This document shows positions 37,013 through 46,592 of a DNA stretch of 64,000 nucleotides, in pieces; the first letter of the stretch is position 1; the number at the start of each line of letters is the position of its first letter. Position numbers and translations under genes: made by a program. The notes under the pieces were generated by a model that saw only the letters and a program-made list of their open reading frames with translations, was not told the origin of the DNA and did not search any database. The stretch covers positions 4,774,001 to 4,838,000 of the forward strand of contig LR632930.1 in assembly GCA_902167325.1 (NCBI GenBank), in the 5' to 3' direction. The stretch is from Chitinophaga pinensis (GTDB lineage: Bacteria; Bacteroidota; Bacteroidia; Chitinophagales; Chitinophagaceae).

Positions 37013-38284
37013 TCAACACTGAAAACCGTCGGGCAACACTGCTCCTTTCTTTACAACAACAATGCCATCCTTCACCGTATATTTCTCAAAATCACCATCT
37101 TCGAGATGCTTTCCTCCGTTGATCCGCACATCGTTCCCGATGCAGGCGTTCTTATCGATAATAGCATTGTTGATATAGCAACGGTCGCCGATCCCAATGG
37201 GCGGGCGGCCTTGTGATTTGGCCAGGTTGATCTCGTCCAGCGTCTGGTACTTATCGTTCCCCATCAGATAGGCATTGCTGATAGTGGTTCCCTTCCCGAT
37301 ACGGGTACGGATGCCTACCACACAGCGCTCTAGGCGGCTGGCATTGATGATGCAGCCATCAGCAATCACTGTTTTCTCCAGCGTGGTGCCGGAAATCTTC
37401 GCGGGCGGCAGCATGCGCGCACGGGAGAAGATGGTTTTGGCGTCGTCGAAGAGATTGAACTGGGGGATATCGTCCGTCAGCTCGAGGTTCGCTTCGAAGA
37501 AGGAAGAGATGTTCCCGATATCTGTCCAGTACCCTTCGTACTGATAGCTGAGTACCTTGCGCTCACCGATGGAATTAGGGATGATCTCTTTCCCGAAATC
37601 CGTTGCATCGGGCATATGGGTCAGCAGTTCGTACAGCAGGCCTTTATTGAAAATGTAAATACCCATGGAGGCGAGGTAGTTACGGCCTGCACGTTCCATT
37701 TCCGGGCCGGTATCCGAGGTCCAGTCGGGCAGCAGATCCTTCTTCGGTTTTTCGATGAAAGCGGAAATGAAGTTCTCCTCATCGGTTTTGAGGATACCGA
37801 ATTCCGTGGCCTCGCGGGCATGTACGGGAATAGTGGCGATGGAAATATCGGCACCTTTCTCAATGTGGTTGTGGATCATTTCCCGGAAATCCATCTGGTA
37901 CAACTGATCACCCGAGAGGATGAGGATGTACTTGTAATCATAGTTCTCGAGGTGGCGGATGGTTTGCCTTACGGCATCGGCCGTACCCTGGAACCAGGTT
38001 GGATTGTCCGGTGTCTGTTCTGCTGCGAGGATGTCTACAAATGCCTTGCTGAAATGACTGAAATGGTACGTGTTCTTGATATGCTGGTTCAGCGACGCGG
38101 AATTAAATTGCGTCAGCACAAAAATACGGTGCAGGTCGGCATTCAGGCAGTTGGAGATAGGAATATCGACAAGTCTGTACTTGCCGGCTACCGGAACAGC
38201 GGGTTTGGAGCGGCTGCGGGTCAGGGGATACAGGCGGGTTCCTGCGCCCCCGCCAAGGATGATCGAGATCACTTCGTTAGACAT
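37013..38284 (-). CDS. glgC: Glucose-1-phosphate adenylyltransferase
   Basis: A 423-residue nucleotidyltransferase that makes ADP-glucose from ATP and glucose-1-phosphate, the donor for glycogen. The N-terminal catalytic domain has GGGAGTRLYPLTRSRSKPAV and VDIPISNC; FIEKP and the substrate-lysine region are present; the C-terminal third is a left-handed beta-helix of hexapeptide repeats (TIISNAYLMGNDKY-like, IGKGTTISNAYLMG; NNAIIDKNACIGNDV). The start at 38284 (MSNEVISIILGGGAG) fits the family; the longer frame extends into glgA. It lies 11 nt after glgA and 33 nt before the GH130 gene on the same strand. Confidence 0.95.
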   Translation of the reverse strand: MSNEVISIILGGGAGTRLYPLTRSRSKPAVPVAGKYRLVDIPISNCLNADLHRIFVLTQFNSASLNQHIKNTYHFSHFSKAFVDILAAEQTPDNPTWFQGTADAVRQTIRHLENYDYKYILILSGDQLYQMDFREMIHNHIEKGADISIATIPVHAREATEFGILKTDEENFISAFIEKPKKDLLPDWTSDTGPEMERAGRNYLASMGIYIFNKGLLYELLTHMPDATDFGKEIIPNSIGERKVLSYQYEGYWTDIGNISSFFEANLELTDDIPQFNLFDDAKTIFSRARMLPPAKISGTTLEKTVIADGCIINASRLERCVVGIRTRIGKGTTISNAYLMGNDKYQTLDEINLAKSQGRPPIGIGDRCYINNAIIDKNACIGNDVRINGGKHLEDGDFEKYTVKDGIVVVKKGAVLPDGFQC

Positions 38285-38295
38285 AACGTTCAGAT

Positions 38296-39717
38296 TTATG
38301 TGAGGCTGGTATAAAGGTCCATGTATTGCCGGGCGGCTTTGTTCCACGAATGGTCCTGCTGCATACCCGTTTTTCTGATTTTATTGAAAGCAGTTTTGGT
38401 GCCATAAAGCTCCAGCGCCCTTCCGATGGCGTGGTGGAGATCGCCCGCGGTGGGCTGGAAAAACCGTACGCCGGTACCTCCTTCGTCCCCGAAATCGGTG
38501 ACGGTATCGCGGAGGCCGCCAGTGCTGCGAACGATGGGAATAGTGCCATAACGCATGGCGTACATCTGGTTCAGCCCGCAAGGCTCCACACGGGAAGGCA
38601 TCAGCAGGAAGTCTGCCCCGGCATACATCCGGTGACTAAGCGTTTCGTTATAACCGATATACACGCCAAAGTGTTCAGCATGCATATGCCGCGCCTGCTG
38701 CATGAGCCATTCGATATGGGCATCGCCGCTGCCAAGCACAAGGCAGTTGAACCTGCCCGGATGCTCGAACATGGCGCGCCCCACGGCTTCGGGGATATAA
38801 TCGGCCCCTTTGTCGCCTACCAGCCGCCCGATGAATACGAACAGCGGCAGGGCGGGATCGAGTTTAAACTCTTCGCACAGTGCCTGTTTATTGGCTTTCT
38901 TTCCTTTGGTCACGTCTTTTATGCCAAAGCCCGTGGTGAGCATGGGATCTGCCGAAGGGTCCCACACGGCATCGTCGATACCGTTGAGGATACCCCTTGC
39001 CTTCGCCTTTTCAATATTGAGCAGCCCTTCCAGTCCGTTGGCCGAATGGTACAGCTCTTCCATATAACTGGGCGATACCGTATTGATCCGCCAGGCGCAC
39101 TTGATGGCTGATGCCAGGGGATTGATGGCGCCGTTCCAGTCGAGCATACCGCTTTTCCAGAGGTCGAACGACGGGATGAGATATAGTTTATCCCAGCCGA
39201 ACTGCCCCTGGTACTGAGCATTGTGAATGGTGAGTACGGCGGGTATATGTTTCATGCCGCTGTATTTGCGGCTGTATTGCAGCAGAAAAGGGATAAGGCC
39301 GGTATGGTGATCATGGCAATGAATGATATCGGGCTGATGCTGCCATTCGCTCAGCCATTCCAGCACGGCGATCTGGAAAGCGAGGAACCGCCCGGTATCA
39401 TTGGCATATCCGTACACGTTGGGGGTATCCAGCAGGCCGGGGATATCTACCTGATAAAAATCGAAGCCCAGTGCGTTGGCGCTTTCCTTCCAAACGTTGA
39501 AGTGAAACCAGTCGTGCCCCAGCCACAGCCCGCCCTGGTGCACCAGTTCAAAGCTGTACTTACCGCTTTCGCGGAAAGCGTTCCGGTAAGCCGGTATTAC
39601 CACTTTGGCGATGGCTCCTTCCTGCGTCTGGTATTTGGGGAGCGCACCCACTACATCCGCCAGACCGCCTACCTTGGCGGCCGGGTAACATTCCGCGCTG
39701 ACGTGCAATATTTCCAT
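38296..39717 (-). CDS. glgA: Glycogen synthase (ADP-glucose)
   Basis: A 473-residue GT5 starch/glycogen synthase. It starts MEILHVSAECYPAAKVGGLA, with the ADP-glucose-binding KVGGLADVVGALP motif; HCHDHHTGLIPFLL and HNAQYQGQF follow; the C-terminal domain has FIGRLVGDKGADYI and the catalytic EPCGLNQMYAMRYGTIPIV. It elongates alpha-1,4-glucan from ADP-glucose made by glgC, the next gene. It is the first gene of the glgA-glgC-GH130 operon; a branching enzyme (glgB) is not in the window. Confidence 0.95.
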   Translation of the reverse strand: MEILHVSAECYPAAKVGGLADVVGALPKYQTQEGAIAKVVIPAYRNAFRESGKYSFELVHQGGLWLGHDWFHFNVWKESANALGFDFYQVDIPGLLDTPNVYGYANDTGRFLAFQIAVLEWLSEWQHQPDIIHCHDHHTGLIPFLLQYSRKYSGMKHIPAVLTIHNAQYQGQFGWDKLYLIPSFDLWKSGMLDWNGAINPLASAIKCAWRINTVSPSYMEELYHSANGLEGLLNIEKAKARGILNGIDDAVWDPSADPMLTTGFGIKDVTKGKKANKQALCEEFKLDPALPLFVFIGRLVGDKGADYIPEAVGRAMFEHPGRFNCLVLGSGDAHIEWLMQQARHMHAEHFGVYIGYNETLSHRMYAGADFLLMPSRVEPCGLNQMYAMRYGTIPIVRSTGGLRDTVTDFGDEGGTGVRFFQPTAGDLHHAIGRALELYGTKTAFNKIRKTGMQQDHSWNKAARQYMDLYTSLT

Positions 39718-39875
39718 ACTGATTATAATTTAATCCGTAAACTTCACATTACAAAGGAAACGTGCATAAAAATATGAAGATCAGCCCCCAACATCGTTTA
39801 CAGGATTGGCACAATATTTAGTTTTTTAACTAAGACCAATGGAAAATCATTTATTAACTAAACAAAACCTGTAAT

Positions 39876-40388
39876 ATGATCATCCAAGCCCTACTCGCTG
39901 AGTTCGAACAGGAAGTAAAAAGCACCCGTAAACTCCTCGATGCAGTTCCTGAAAAAGACCTCGGTTACAAACCCTCCCCCATTTCCTGGACGATGGGAGA
40001 ACTGGCGCAGCATATCGCCACTATTTACTACTGGTACACCGGCACCCTCAACCAATCAGTCTACGACATTTCCACAGATCACCTGGAACGCGGCGCCCCG
40101 TCAGACATTAAAGCTACCCGGGAGCTGTTCGAAAAGAATGTTGAACTGGCCCGTAAAGCGCTGCAGGGCATAACGGAAGAAAGTCTCAATGAAAATTGGA
40201 CCATGCAGGCTGGCGGCCACCCCGTACTTGGACCTTTACCCCGCAGTGTAGTTGTCCGCAGCTTCCTCTATAACCACATCTATCACCATCGCGGAGAAAT
40301 GATCGTTTATTTACGCGCCACCGGTAATAAGGTACCCGGCATGTATGGGCCTACCTATGAGCAAAGCCAGGGGCAAAAGGCCGGATAG
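39876..40388 (+). CDS. DinB family protein
   Basis: A 170-residue four-helix-bundle protein of the DinB/YfiT metalloenzyme superfamily. The putative metal-binding histidines are in ELAQHIATIYYW near residue 48 and NHIYHHRGEMIVYLR near 133-138, the usual triad spacing. Members include bacillithiol- or mycothiol-dependent transferases, which is of interest since bshC is in the same window, but the substrate is unknown. The upstream 158 nt separating it from divergent glgA are AT-rich with no exact promoter box. The DUF72 gene follows 33 nt downstream, so the two are probably cotranscribed. Confidence 0.85.
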   Translation: MIIQALLAEFEQEVKSTRKLLDAVPEKDLGYKPSPISWTMGELAQHIATIYYWYTGTLNQSVYDISTDHLERGAPSDIKATRELFEKNVELARKALQGITEESLNENWTMQAGGHPVLGPLPRSVVVRSFLYNHIYHHRGEMIVYLRATGNKVPGMYGPTYEQSQGQKAG

Positions 40389-40421
40389 CCCCATTTCCCC
40401 CAAATCCCATAATTTGCAGCT

Positions 40422-41327
40422 ATGAAATTTGGCCAGATCGATGAGGCTCTCCTCTACGAAACCGACTTCAAGCTGCCCGCCGAACCTGCCTTGAATAAGG
40501 GCGTTCTGCCGGGAAAACCCGCAGCCAAACCCGTCATACGGCTGGGTTGCACCACCTGGAACCGGAAAGACTGGGTGGGCGACATCTTCCCTAAAGGCAC
40601 CCGCGAAAAGGACTTCCTCACCGAATACGCCCGCTCCTACGCCAGCGTGGAGCTAAACGCCACGCATTATAAGATCTATGGGCAGGATGCTATTGCCGCC
40701 TGGGCGGAAAAGGTCAAAAACCCGGATTTCCGGTTTTGCCCCAAGGTGCCGCAGTCTATCAGTCATTACAGCAGCCTGGTGAATGCCCGCGAGGCTACCA
40801 CGGCCTTTCTCGAAGGTGTCCTTGCTTTCGGGGATATGCTGGGGCCCATTTTCCTGCAGGTCAGCGAATCTTATGGTCCTAACCGGAAAGACCAGCTGTT
40901 TACCTACCTCGCCTCCCTCCCAACGGATCTGCGCTTTTTTGTGGAGCTACGGCATCCTGACTGGTTTGCCGATCCACATCACAGCCAGGCCCTTTACGAC
41001 ACGTTGCGCAAGCTCAATACCGGCCTTATCATCAGTGATACCGCCGGTCGCCGGGATGTGGTGCATATGCACCTACCAGTGCCCCGTGCCATGATCCGGT
41101 TTGTGGGGAACAGTTTACATCCAACGGACTTTCAGCGGGCCGACGACTGGATCAACCGGCTCCATTTCTGGCTGGAAAACGGTCTGGAAGAAGCCTATGT
41201 GTTCATCCACCAACATAACGACGATGGGGTGAACGAGCTGGCCGCTTATTTCGCGGAGCGGCTGGAGCGCTTTCCCGGTTTGGACATCCGTAAGCCGAAA
41301 AGCTTTAAGGAGAACACTCTTTTCTGA
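40422..41327 (+). CDS. DUF72 domain protein
   Basis: A 301-residue TIM-barrel-like DUF72 protein. Family marks are IRLGCTTWNRKDWVG near the start, YASVELNATHYKIY, FRFCPKVPQSISH, RFFVELRHPDWF, and a C-terminal AYVFIHQHNDDGVNELA. Function is unknown; the fold resembles xylose-isomerase-like barrels. The frame has an N-terminal lead of about 35 residues before the conserved part. A TAATTTG box with one base fewer than consensus lies 4-5 nt before the ATG. It follows DinB closely. Confidence 0.88.
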   Translation: MKFGQIDEALLYETDFKLPAEPALNKGVLPGKPAAKPVIRLGCTTWNRKDWVGDIFPKGTREKDFLTEYARSYASVELNATHYKIYGQDAIAAWAEKVKNPDFRFCPKVPQSISHYSSLVNAREATTAFLEGVLAFGDMLGPIFLQVSESYGPNRKDQLFTYLASLPTDLRFFVELRHPDWFADPHHSQALYDTLRKLNTGLIISDTAGRRDVVHMHLPVPRAMIRFVGNSLHPTDFQRADDWINRLHFWLENGLEEAYVFIHQHNDDGVNELAAYFAERLERFPGLDIRKPKSFKENTLF

Positions 41328-41415
41328 CAGAAAACCGGCCTCTACTGCCCACCCTGCCATAAATGCAAATATTCCATGCTTTTAATGCTCCGGTCAATGT
41401 ATTAATTTCGCATTT

Positions 41416-44337
41416 ATGATCAAGCGAGACGAGCTTTTACAGCTAGGCCAGGAACTGAAAGGCGAACTGTATACCGACGATACCATGCGGACCCTATATG
41501 CCACGGACGCATCCGCTTACCGCGAAATGCCTTTGGCAGTAGCTATCCCCGCTGACGAATCCGATCTGAAAACACTGATCCGCTTCGCGCGGCAGCATAA
41601 AACCTCCCTGATCCCCCGCACCGCAGGCACCTCACTCGCAGGACAGGTAGTGGGCAACGGCATCATCACGGATGTGTCCCGCGCCTTTACCAAAATCCTC
41701 GAAATCAATACGGAAGAAAAATGGGTGCGCGTGCAGCCCGGCGTAATCCGCGACGAGCTGAATATGTTCCTCAAACCTTACGGCTTCTACTTCGGGCCGG
41801 AAACGTCCACCGCCAACCGCGCCATGATCGGCGGGATGGTGGGCAATAACTCCTGCGGCTCCAACTCCGTTGTGTATGGCAGTACCCGGGAACACCTGCT
41901 GGAAGTGAAAGCCATCCTCAGCGACGGGTCGGATGCCACCTTCGGCACCCTCTCTCCCGACGAGTTCCATGCCCGCTGTGAGGCTAATGACGGCAGACTG
42001 GAAACCGCAGTATACAAACAGATCCGTACCATCCTCGGCAATGCCGGCAATCAGGCAGAGATCCGGAAGGAATTCCCCAAGCCGGAGATCCTCCGCCGTA
42101 ATACCGGGTATGCCATTGATCTGTTACTCGAATCTGCCCCCTTTACTGCGGGAAAAGAAGATTTTAACTTCTGTAAGCTCATTGCCGGGTCAGAGGGCAC
42201 GCTGGCTTTCCTGACAGAGATCAAGCTGAATATTGAACCGCTCCCCCCTAAAGAAACCGGGCTGTTGTGCGTGCATTTCAATACCATCGACGAATCCCTC
42301 CGGGCCAATATCATCGCCATGCGCTACAAACCCAGCGCCAGCGAACTGATCGACCACTTCATCCTCGAATGCACCAAGGATAACATCGAACAAAGTAAAA
42401 ACCGCTTCTTCGTACAGGGCGATCCCGGAGCCATCCTCGTGGTGGAATTCTGCCGTAATACCCGTGAAGAAATCACCGCTATCACTGAACAGGTGAAGGC
42501 AGATATGCTTGCTGCCGGCCTCGGTTACCACTTCCCCCTCCTGTTTGGAGACGATACCAAGAAGATCTGGACCCTCCGCAAAGCGGGCCTCGGCCTGCTC
42601 AGCAACCTCCCCGGCGATGAAAAAGCGGTTCCCGTTATCGAAGACACGGCCGTGGCAGTAGACGATCTGCCGGAGTTCATCGCGGAGTTCAATGAGATCC
42701 TGAAAAAATACGACCTCTACGCCGTACACTACGCCCACGCGGGCAGTGGTGAGATCCACCTCAGGCCTATCATCAACCTTAAAACGGAAGAAGGCAATCA
42801 GCTCTTCCGTACCATCGCGGAAGAAATTGCCACGCTGGTGAAGAAGTTCCATGGTTCCCTCAGTGGAGAGCATGGCGACGGTAGACTGCGCGGTGAGTTT
42901 ATCCAACAGATGATCGGGGCACGTAATTACGAATTGCTCCGCCAGTTGAAATACACCTGGGACCCTGAGAATATCTTCAACCCGCATAAGATCGTAGACA
43001 CTCCGTCTATGAACTCCTTCCTGCGGTATGAACCGGGCAAAAAAGCACCGGATATCAAAACCGTGTTCCACTTTCCGGAGCAAACCATCCTGCAGCATGC
43101 GGAGCAGTGCAATGGCTCGGGCGACTGCCGCAAAACGCACCTTTCCGGTGGTACCATGTGCCCCAGCTATATGGCCACCCGCAATGAAAAAGATACCACC
43201 CGTGCAAGGGCTAATATCCTGCGCGAGTTCCTGACCAATAGTAACAAGGAGAATAAATTCGATCACGAGGAGATATATGATGTGCTTGACCTTTGCCTCG
43301 CCTGTAAGGGCTGCAAGGGCGAATGCCCGTCCAATGTGGACGTGGCCAAGCTGAAGATGGAATTCCTCCAGCATTACTACGATGCCAACGGTGTTCCCCT
43401 CCGCGCGCGAATGATCGGCAACTTCTCGCGCCTCAATGCGCTGGCTGCTATTGCACCCGGCATCTATAACTTCCTCGTGAGTAATAAAGCCACTTCTACC
43501 TTCATCAAGAAACTGAGTGGTTTTGCCCCCGCACGCTCTATGCCCACGCTGCAGAGCACCACGCTCCGTAAATGGCTGCGCCGTAATCCGGCACCTGCTT
43601 CCGGTGGCAAGAAAGTATACCTCTTCTGTGATGAGTTCACTAATTACAACGACACCCATGTAGGCATAAAGGCAGTTCAGTTGCTGCGGAAGCTGGGGTA
43701 CAACGTTATGCCGGTAGATCATCCGGAGAGCGCACGCGCCCTGCTGTCAAAAGGTTTCCTGCGCCAGGCAAAAGTATATGCGGAGAAGAACGTATCGCTT
43801 TTCGGTGATATCGTTACTGCCGATGCTCCACTAATAGGTATTGAACCCAGTGCGATCCTCACCTTCCGGGATGAGTATCCGGACCTTGTGGGCGACGACC
43901 TGCGGGAGAAGGCCAAAACCCTTGCTAAAAACGTATTCCTCATCGATGAGTTCATCGCTATGGAGGCAGATAAAGGTGCTATACACAGCGGCCAGTTCCG
44001 CGCCGGGGAGCAGCACATCAAACTCCATGGTCACTGCCAGCAAAAGGCCCTTTCTTCGGTGCTTCACAGCAAGAAGATCCTTAGTCTTCCTAAAGGCTAT
44101 ACCGTAGATGTGATCCCTTCCGGATGCTGTGGCATGGCCGGCTCTTTCGGGTACGAAAAAGAGCATTATGAAGTGTCTATGAACATCGGGGAGCTGGTAC
44201 TCTTCCCGGCGGTGCGTAAAGCGGGTAATCAGTCCCTCATTGCGGCCCCCGGCACCAGCTGCCGCCACCAGATCAAAGATGGTACCGGCGCTCACGCCAT
44301 GCACCCTGTGGAAATACTCTATGATGCATTGGCATAG
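41416..44337 (+). CDS. FAD-binding and Fe-S oxidoreductase (D-lactate/glycolate dehydrogenase-like fusion)
   Basis: A 973-residue fusion. Residues 1 to about 530 are a VAO-type FAD domain with IPRTAGTSLAGQVVGNGI and GGMVGNNSCGSNSVVYG and the FAD-oxidase C region (SGEHGDGRLRGEF). Residues about 555-660 carry two 4Fe-4S motifs: CNGSGDC with MCPSY, then CLACKGCKGECP. Residues about 730-970 hold CCG-type cysteine-rich domains ending in SGCCGMAGSFGYE. This layout is that of D-lactate/2-hydroxyglutarate-type dehydrogenases passing electrons to the respiratory chain. The substrate is uncertain. A TAATTTCG box (one mismatch) ends 5 nt before the ATG. It appears to be a single-gene unit. Confidence 0.88.
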   Translation: MIKRDELLQLGQELKGELYTDDTMRTLYATDASAYREMPLAVAIPADESDLKTLIRFARQHKTSLIPRTAGTSLAGQVVGNGIITDVSRAFTKILEINTEEKWVRVQPGVIRDELNMFLKPYGFYFGPETSTANRAMIGGMVGNNSCGSNSVVYGSTREHLLEVKAILSDGSDATFGTLSPDEFHARCEANDGRLETAVYKQIRTILGNAGNQAEIRKEFPKPEILRRNTGYAIDLLLESAPFTAGKEDFNFCKLIAGSEGTLAFLTEIKLNIEPLPPKETGLLCVHFNTIDESLRANIIAMRYKPSASELIDHFILECTKDNIEQSKNRFFVQGDPGAILVVEFCRNTREEITAITEQVKADMLAAGLGYHFPLLFGDDTKKIWTLRKAGLGLLSNLPGDEKAVPVIEDTAVAVDDLPEFIAEFNEILKKYDLYAVHYAHAGSGEIHLRPIINLKTEEGNQLFRTIAEEIATLVKKFHGSLSGEHGDGRLRGEFIQQMIGARNYELLRQLKYTWDPENIFNPHKIVDTPSMNSFLRYEPGKKAPDIKTVFHFPEQTILQHAEQCNGSGDCRKTHLSGGTMCPSYMATRNEKDTTRARANILREFLTNSNKENKFDHEEIYDVLDLCLACKGCKGECPSNVDVAKLKMEFLQHYYDANGVPLRARMIGNFSRLNALAAIAPGIYNFLVSNKATSTFIKKLSGFAPARSMPTLQSTTLRKWLRRNPAPASGGKKVYLFCDEFTNYNDTHVGIKAVQLLRKLGYNVMPVDHPESARALLSKGFLRQAKVYAEKNVSLFGDIVTADAPLIGIEPSAILTFRDEYPDLVGDDLREKAKTLAKNVFLIDEFIAMEADKGAIHSGQFRAGEQHIKLHGHCQQKALSSVLHSKKILSLPKGYTVDVIPSGCCGMAGSFGYEKEHYEVSMNIGELVLFPAVRKAGNQSLIAAPGTSCRHQIKDGTGAHAMHPVEILYDALA

Positions 44338-44362
44338 TCCAAATTTCAGTTAATATACTATC

Positions 44363-44396
44363 AAAGGCATCGTTACAGTCCTGTAACGATGCCTTT
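44363..44396 (+). terminator. Perfect 16-bp hairpin after the FAD/Fe-S gene
   Basis: AAAGGCATCGTTACAG (44363-44378) pairs perfectly with CTGTAACGATGCCTTT (44381-44396) across a 2-nt loop. A/T ends on each side allow action in both directions. It lies about 26 nt past the stop of the 41416 gene. The tight 2-nt loop is slightly unusual. Confidence 0.7.
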
Positions 44397-44540
44397 CGCA
44401 ATTAATTCATTATCAATTATCTTATAGTCTTCCGATGCCAAGGCTGTATGGTGTAAACCTGCGTCATGACAAACCTCCAAAAGGCTAAAGGCCGATTAGA
44501 GCACAAACAGCGGTTCATCAGCTTCCGGCTTTACCCAACG

Positions 44541-44584
44541 AACAAGCCCCGTTAAAGCGGCATGCGCTTTTAACGGGGCTTGTT
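44541..44584 (-). terminator. Terminator hairpin downstream of the 44603 lipoprotein gene
   Basis: AACAAGCCCCGTTAA (44541-44555) pairs with TTAACGGGGCTTGTT (44570-44584), with an inner AGCG/CGCT extension. It lies 18 nt beyond the stop of the reverse-strand lipoprotein gene. The 265-nt gap from 44338 otherwise holds only the other hairpin and an unassigned AT-rich stretch. Confidence 0.75.
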
Positions 44585-44602
44585 ATTACTTCAGTATGGA
44601 AT

Positions 44603-45022
44603 TTACTTTTTGAGATAGAATTCACCGCCGGTAGGGCCGTCGTATCCCACCAGCCACTTGCCACCCAAACTGTCAGGCCGCTCCAGATTGGCACGGAACG
44701 AAAATTCGGAGTTGCCCTGCATGTATTTATACCGGGCGTATAATTTTTTATCCTTCAGTTCATATTGTCCTTTGGCGGTCATCGTTTGTCCGCCCCCGAT
44801 ATCACGGACTACCAGCTCTCCGTTCCGGGAAAAATCCATTTCAAAATACCCGTTAAAACCGGCAAAGGTAGTATCGCCGTCATCATTACCGTATGAAAAA
44901 CCGTACTTGCCCGTCCAGGTACCTTCTAAATATTGCCGGGGTTGCTGTGGTTGCGGCTGACGGGACTTTTTGCAAGCAAAAAAGGCCATGATGAGGCACA
45001 GCGCGAAAATGTTACGAAGCAT
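44603..45022 (-). CDS. Small hypothetical lipoprotein
   Basis: A 139-residue predicted lipoprotein of unknown function. The signal (MLRNIFALCLIMAFFAC) leads to a modified Cys near residue 17, followed by a KKSRQPQPQQP linker. The rest is a compact beta-rich domain with GTWTGKYGF, MDFSRNGELVV and KGQYELKDKKLYARY, resembling small lipocalin-like domains common in Bacteroidota lipoproteins. A Met two codons earlier (45028) is an equally good start. It is divergent from the TolC efflux operon, with 112 nt between the starts, and ends at a strong hairpin. Confidence 0.75.
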   Translation of the reverse strand: MLRNIFALCLIMAFFACKKSRQPQPQQPRQYLEGTWTGKYGFSYGNDDGDTTFAGFNGYFEMDFSRNGELVVRDIGGGQTMTAKGQYELKDKKLYARYKYMQGNSEFSFRANLERPDSLGGKWLVGYDGPTGGEFYLKK

Positions 45023-45134
45023 AAACATGGGGTTTAACCGGTACAAAAGTAAGCAGTATACCTACAGCCAACAACCACATAATTATGTGATTCACACGAA
45101 CAAATGCGGGCGACTTCCTGTTAAAATATGGATT

Positions 45135-46592
45135 ATGAGCCCATCCTCCCTACGCATTACGCTCCTATGCTTGCTGGCCGGAATGTCCGGAACAGTCCAC
45201 GCACAAACCGGCGAACTGACGCTGGAAGACTGCTTCCGCCTCGCCCGCCACAAAAACCTGGCGGTGGAACAGGCCCGCCGTTCCCTCAACGCCCGGCAGT
45301 ATCAGCTGGCCGCTGAAGAAGCCACCTACTTCCCGAAAATCGATCTCCTTGCAGGGTATAATTACCTGAGCCGGCCGCTCGAAGTAAACCTCCAGCAGGT
45401 GAAAAACGGAATCGTGGAAGGCTCCTCCCGCCAGAGCGTCAACACCGCAAACACCATCTACAAAGAAATTACCGGGAACGATCTGCCGCAAAACGTGCAG
45501 GACGTGGTATTTGCATCTTCAGAAAAGATCATCAATACCTTTTACCCCGATTACAATCCACCCCTGAGCAAGCAAAGTTACTTCACGGCTGCGCTGGCAC
45601 TGCGGCAGCCCATTTACCTCGGCGGTAAGCTTGCCACTGCCCGCAACATTGCCCGGGCAGAATACGACGCGGGTATCGTGAACCTGGAGCTGGTGGAGAA
45701 GCAAATGGACTTCGCGCTTACAGTGGCCTATATCAAGATACTATACGTCAATGCCATGATGGCCTCGCAGGCGCGGATCGTGACGGCCATGGAGCGTAAT
45801 GAACGGTATGCCACTTCGCTTGTGAAAAATGAGATCATCCCGCCATACCAGCGCAATTGGGCTACAGTGGCGCTCACATATGCCCGCAGTCGTATGATGA
45901 ACCTGGAACTGGAAAAGATCAACGGACTGGTAGAACTGAAGCGCCTCATGCAGCTCCCGCAGGATACCATGCTGCTCATCAGCGATACCCTGCGGTACAC
46001 CCGTATCCCCGAAGCGGCGCCACCGCCGGGCTTCTGGCGGGGCAACCCGGCATGGAAGGCAGTAGATACCAAAACCTCACTGGCCGAAACCACCGTGAAA
46101 GCCAGCCGTTCCCTGCAATTGCCCAATATTTTCGGTATCGCCAGTCTTAACCTGTACCAGCGCGACCTCCCCGTTACCACCCCTCCCTGGCTGGTAGGCG
46201 TGGAAATGCAATGGAACCTCTTCAGTGGCTTCTCGCGTGAGAAGCGTGTGAAAGCCACCAAACAACTCGTGGAAGAAGCCCGCATCGCATCTTTTAACGC
46301 ACAGGCCCTCCTGGAAGCCGGCGCTACCATCGTACGCAATAAGGTGACCGTGCTGGAACGCGATATGCAAAGCCTCCTGCAGGCGCGCGATCAGGCGCAG
46401 CTTACCACCCGGCAGGTGGAAGAGCGCCTGTCCGAACAACTGGCTTCCGTGAAAGACGTGAACGAGGCACTGCTGGTAGAAGAAGAGCTGGGAAAAGCCT
46501 ATTACACTGCCCTTTTCGGATACATGATTGCCGCCGCGGAATACTATAACATTCTTGGAACACCACAACAAATCACTGCTCTGATACAATGA
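45135..46592 (+). CDS. TolC family outer-membrane efflux protein
   Basis: A 485-residue outer-membrane channel subunit. The signal peptide is RITLLCLLAGMSGTVHAQ after MSPSSL, then LTLEDCFRLARHKNLAVEQA, the typical first repeat of OEP proteins. The middle contains long amphipathic helices (TARNIARAEYDAGIVNLELV) and beta segments; the C-terminal repeat starts near TKQLVEEARIASFNAQALLE. The start at 45135 is set by the signal peptide; the longer frame to 44970 is antisense to the 44603 gene. It is the first gene of an operon with overlapping junctions: its last 4 nt (ATGA) overlap the HlyD gene start. Confidence 0.9.
   Translation: MSPSSLRITLLCLLAGMSGTVHAQTGELTLEDCFRLARHKNLAVEQARRSLNARQYQLAAEEATYFPKIDLLAGYNYLSRPLEVNLQQVKNGIVEGSSRQSVNTANTIYKEITGNDLPQNVQDVVFASSEKIINTFYPDYNPPLSKQSYFTAALALRQPIYLGGKLATARNIARAEYDAGIVNLELVEKQMDFALTVAYIKILYVNAMMASQARIVTAMERNERYATSLVKNEIIPPYQRNWATVALTYARSRMMNLELEKINGLVELKRLMQLPQDTMLLISDTLRYTRIPEAAPPPGFWRGNPAWKAVDTKTSLAETTVKASRSLQLPNIFGIASLNLYQRDLPVTTPPWLVGVEMQWNLFSGFSREKRVKATKQLVEEARIASFNAQALLEAGATIVRNKVTVLERDMQSLLQARDQAQLTTRQVEERLSEQLASVKDVNEALLVEEELGKAYYTALFGYMIAAAEYYNILGTPQQITALIQ

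Noticed and set aside
42190-43722. Antisense frame of 510 codons in the FAD/Fe-S gene
   Set aside because: The plus-strand protein has FAD and Fe-S motifs; the antisense translation has none.
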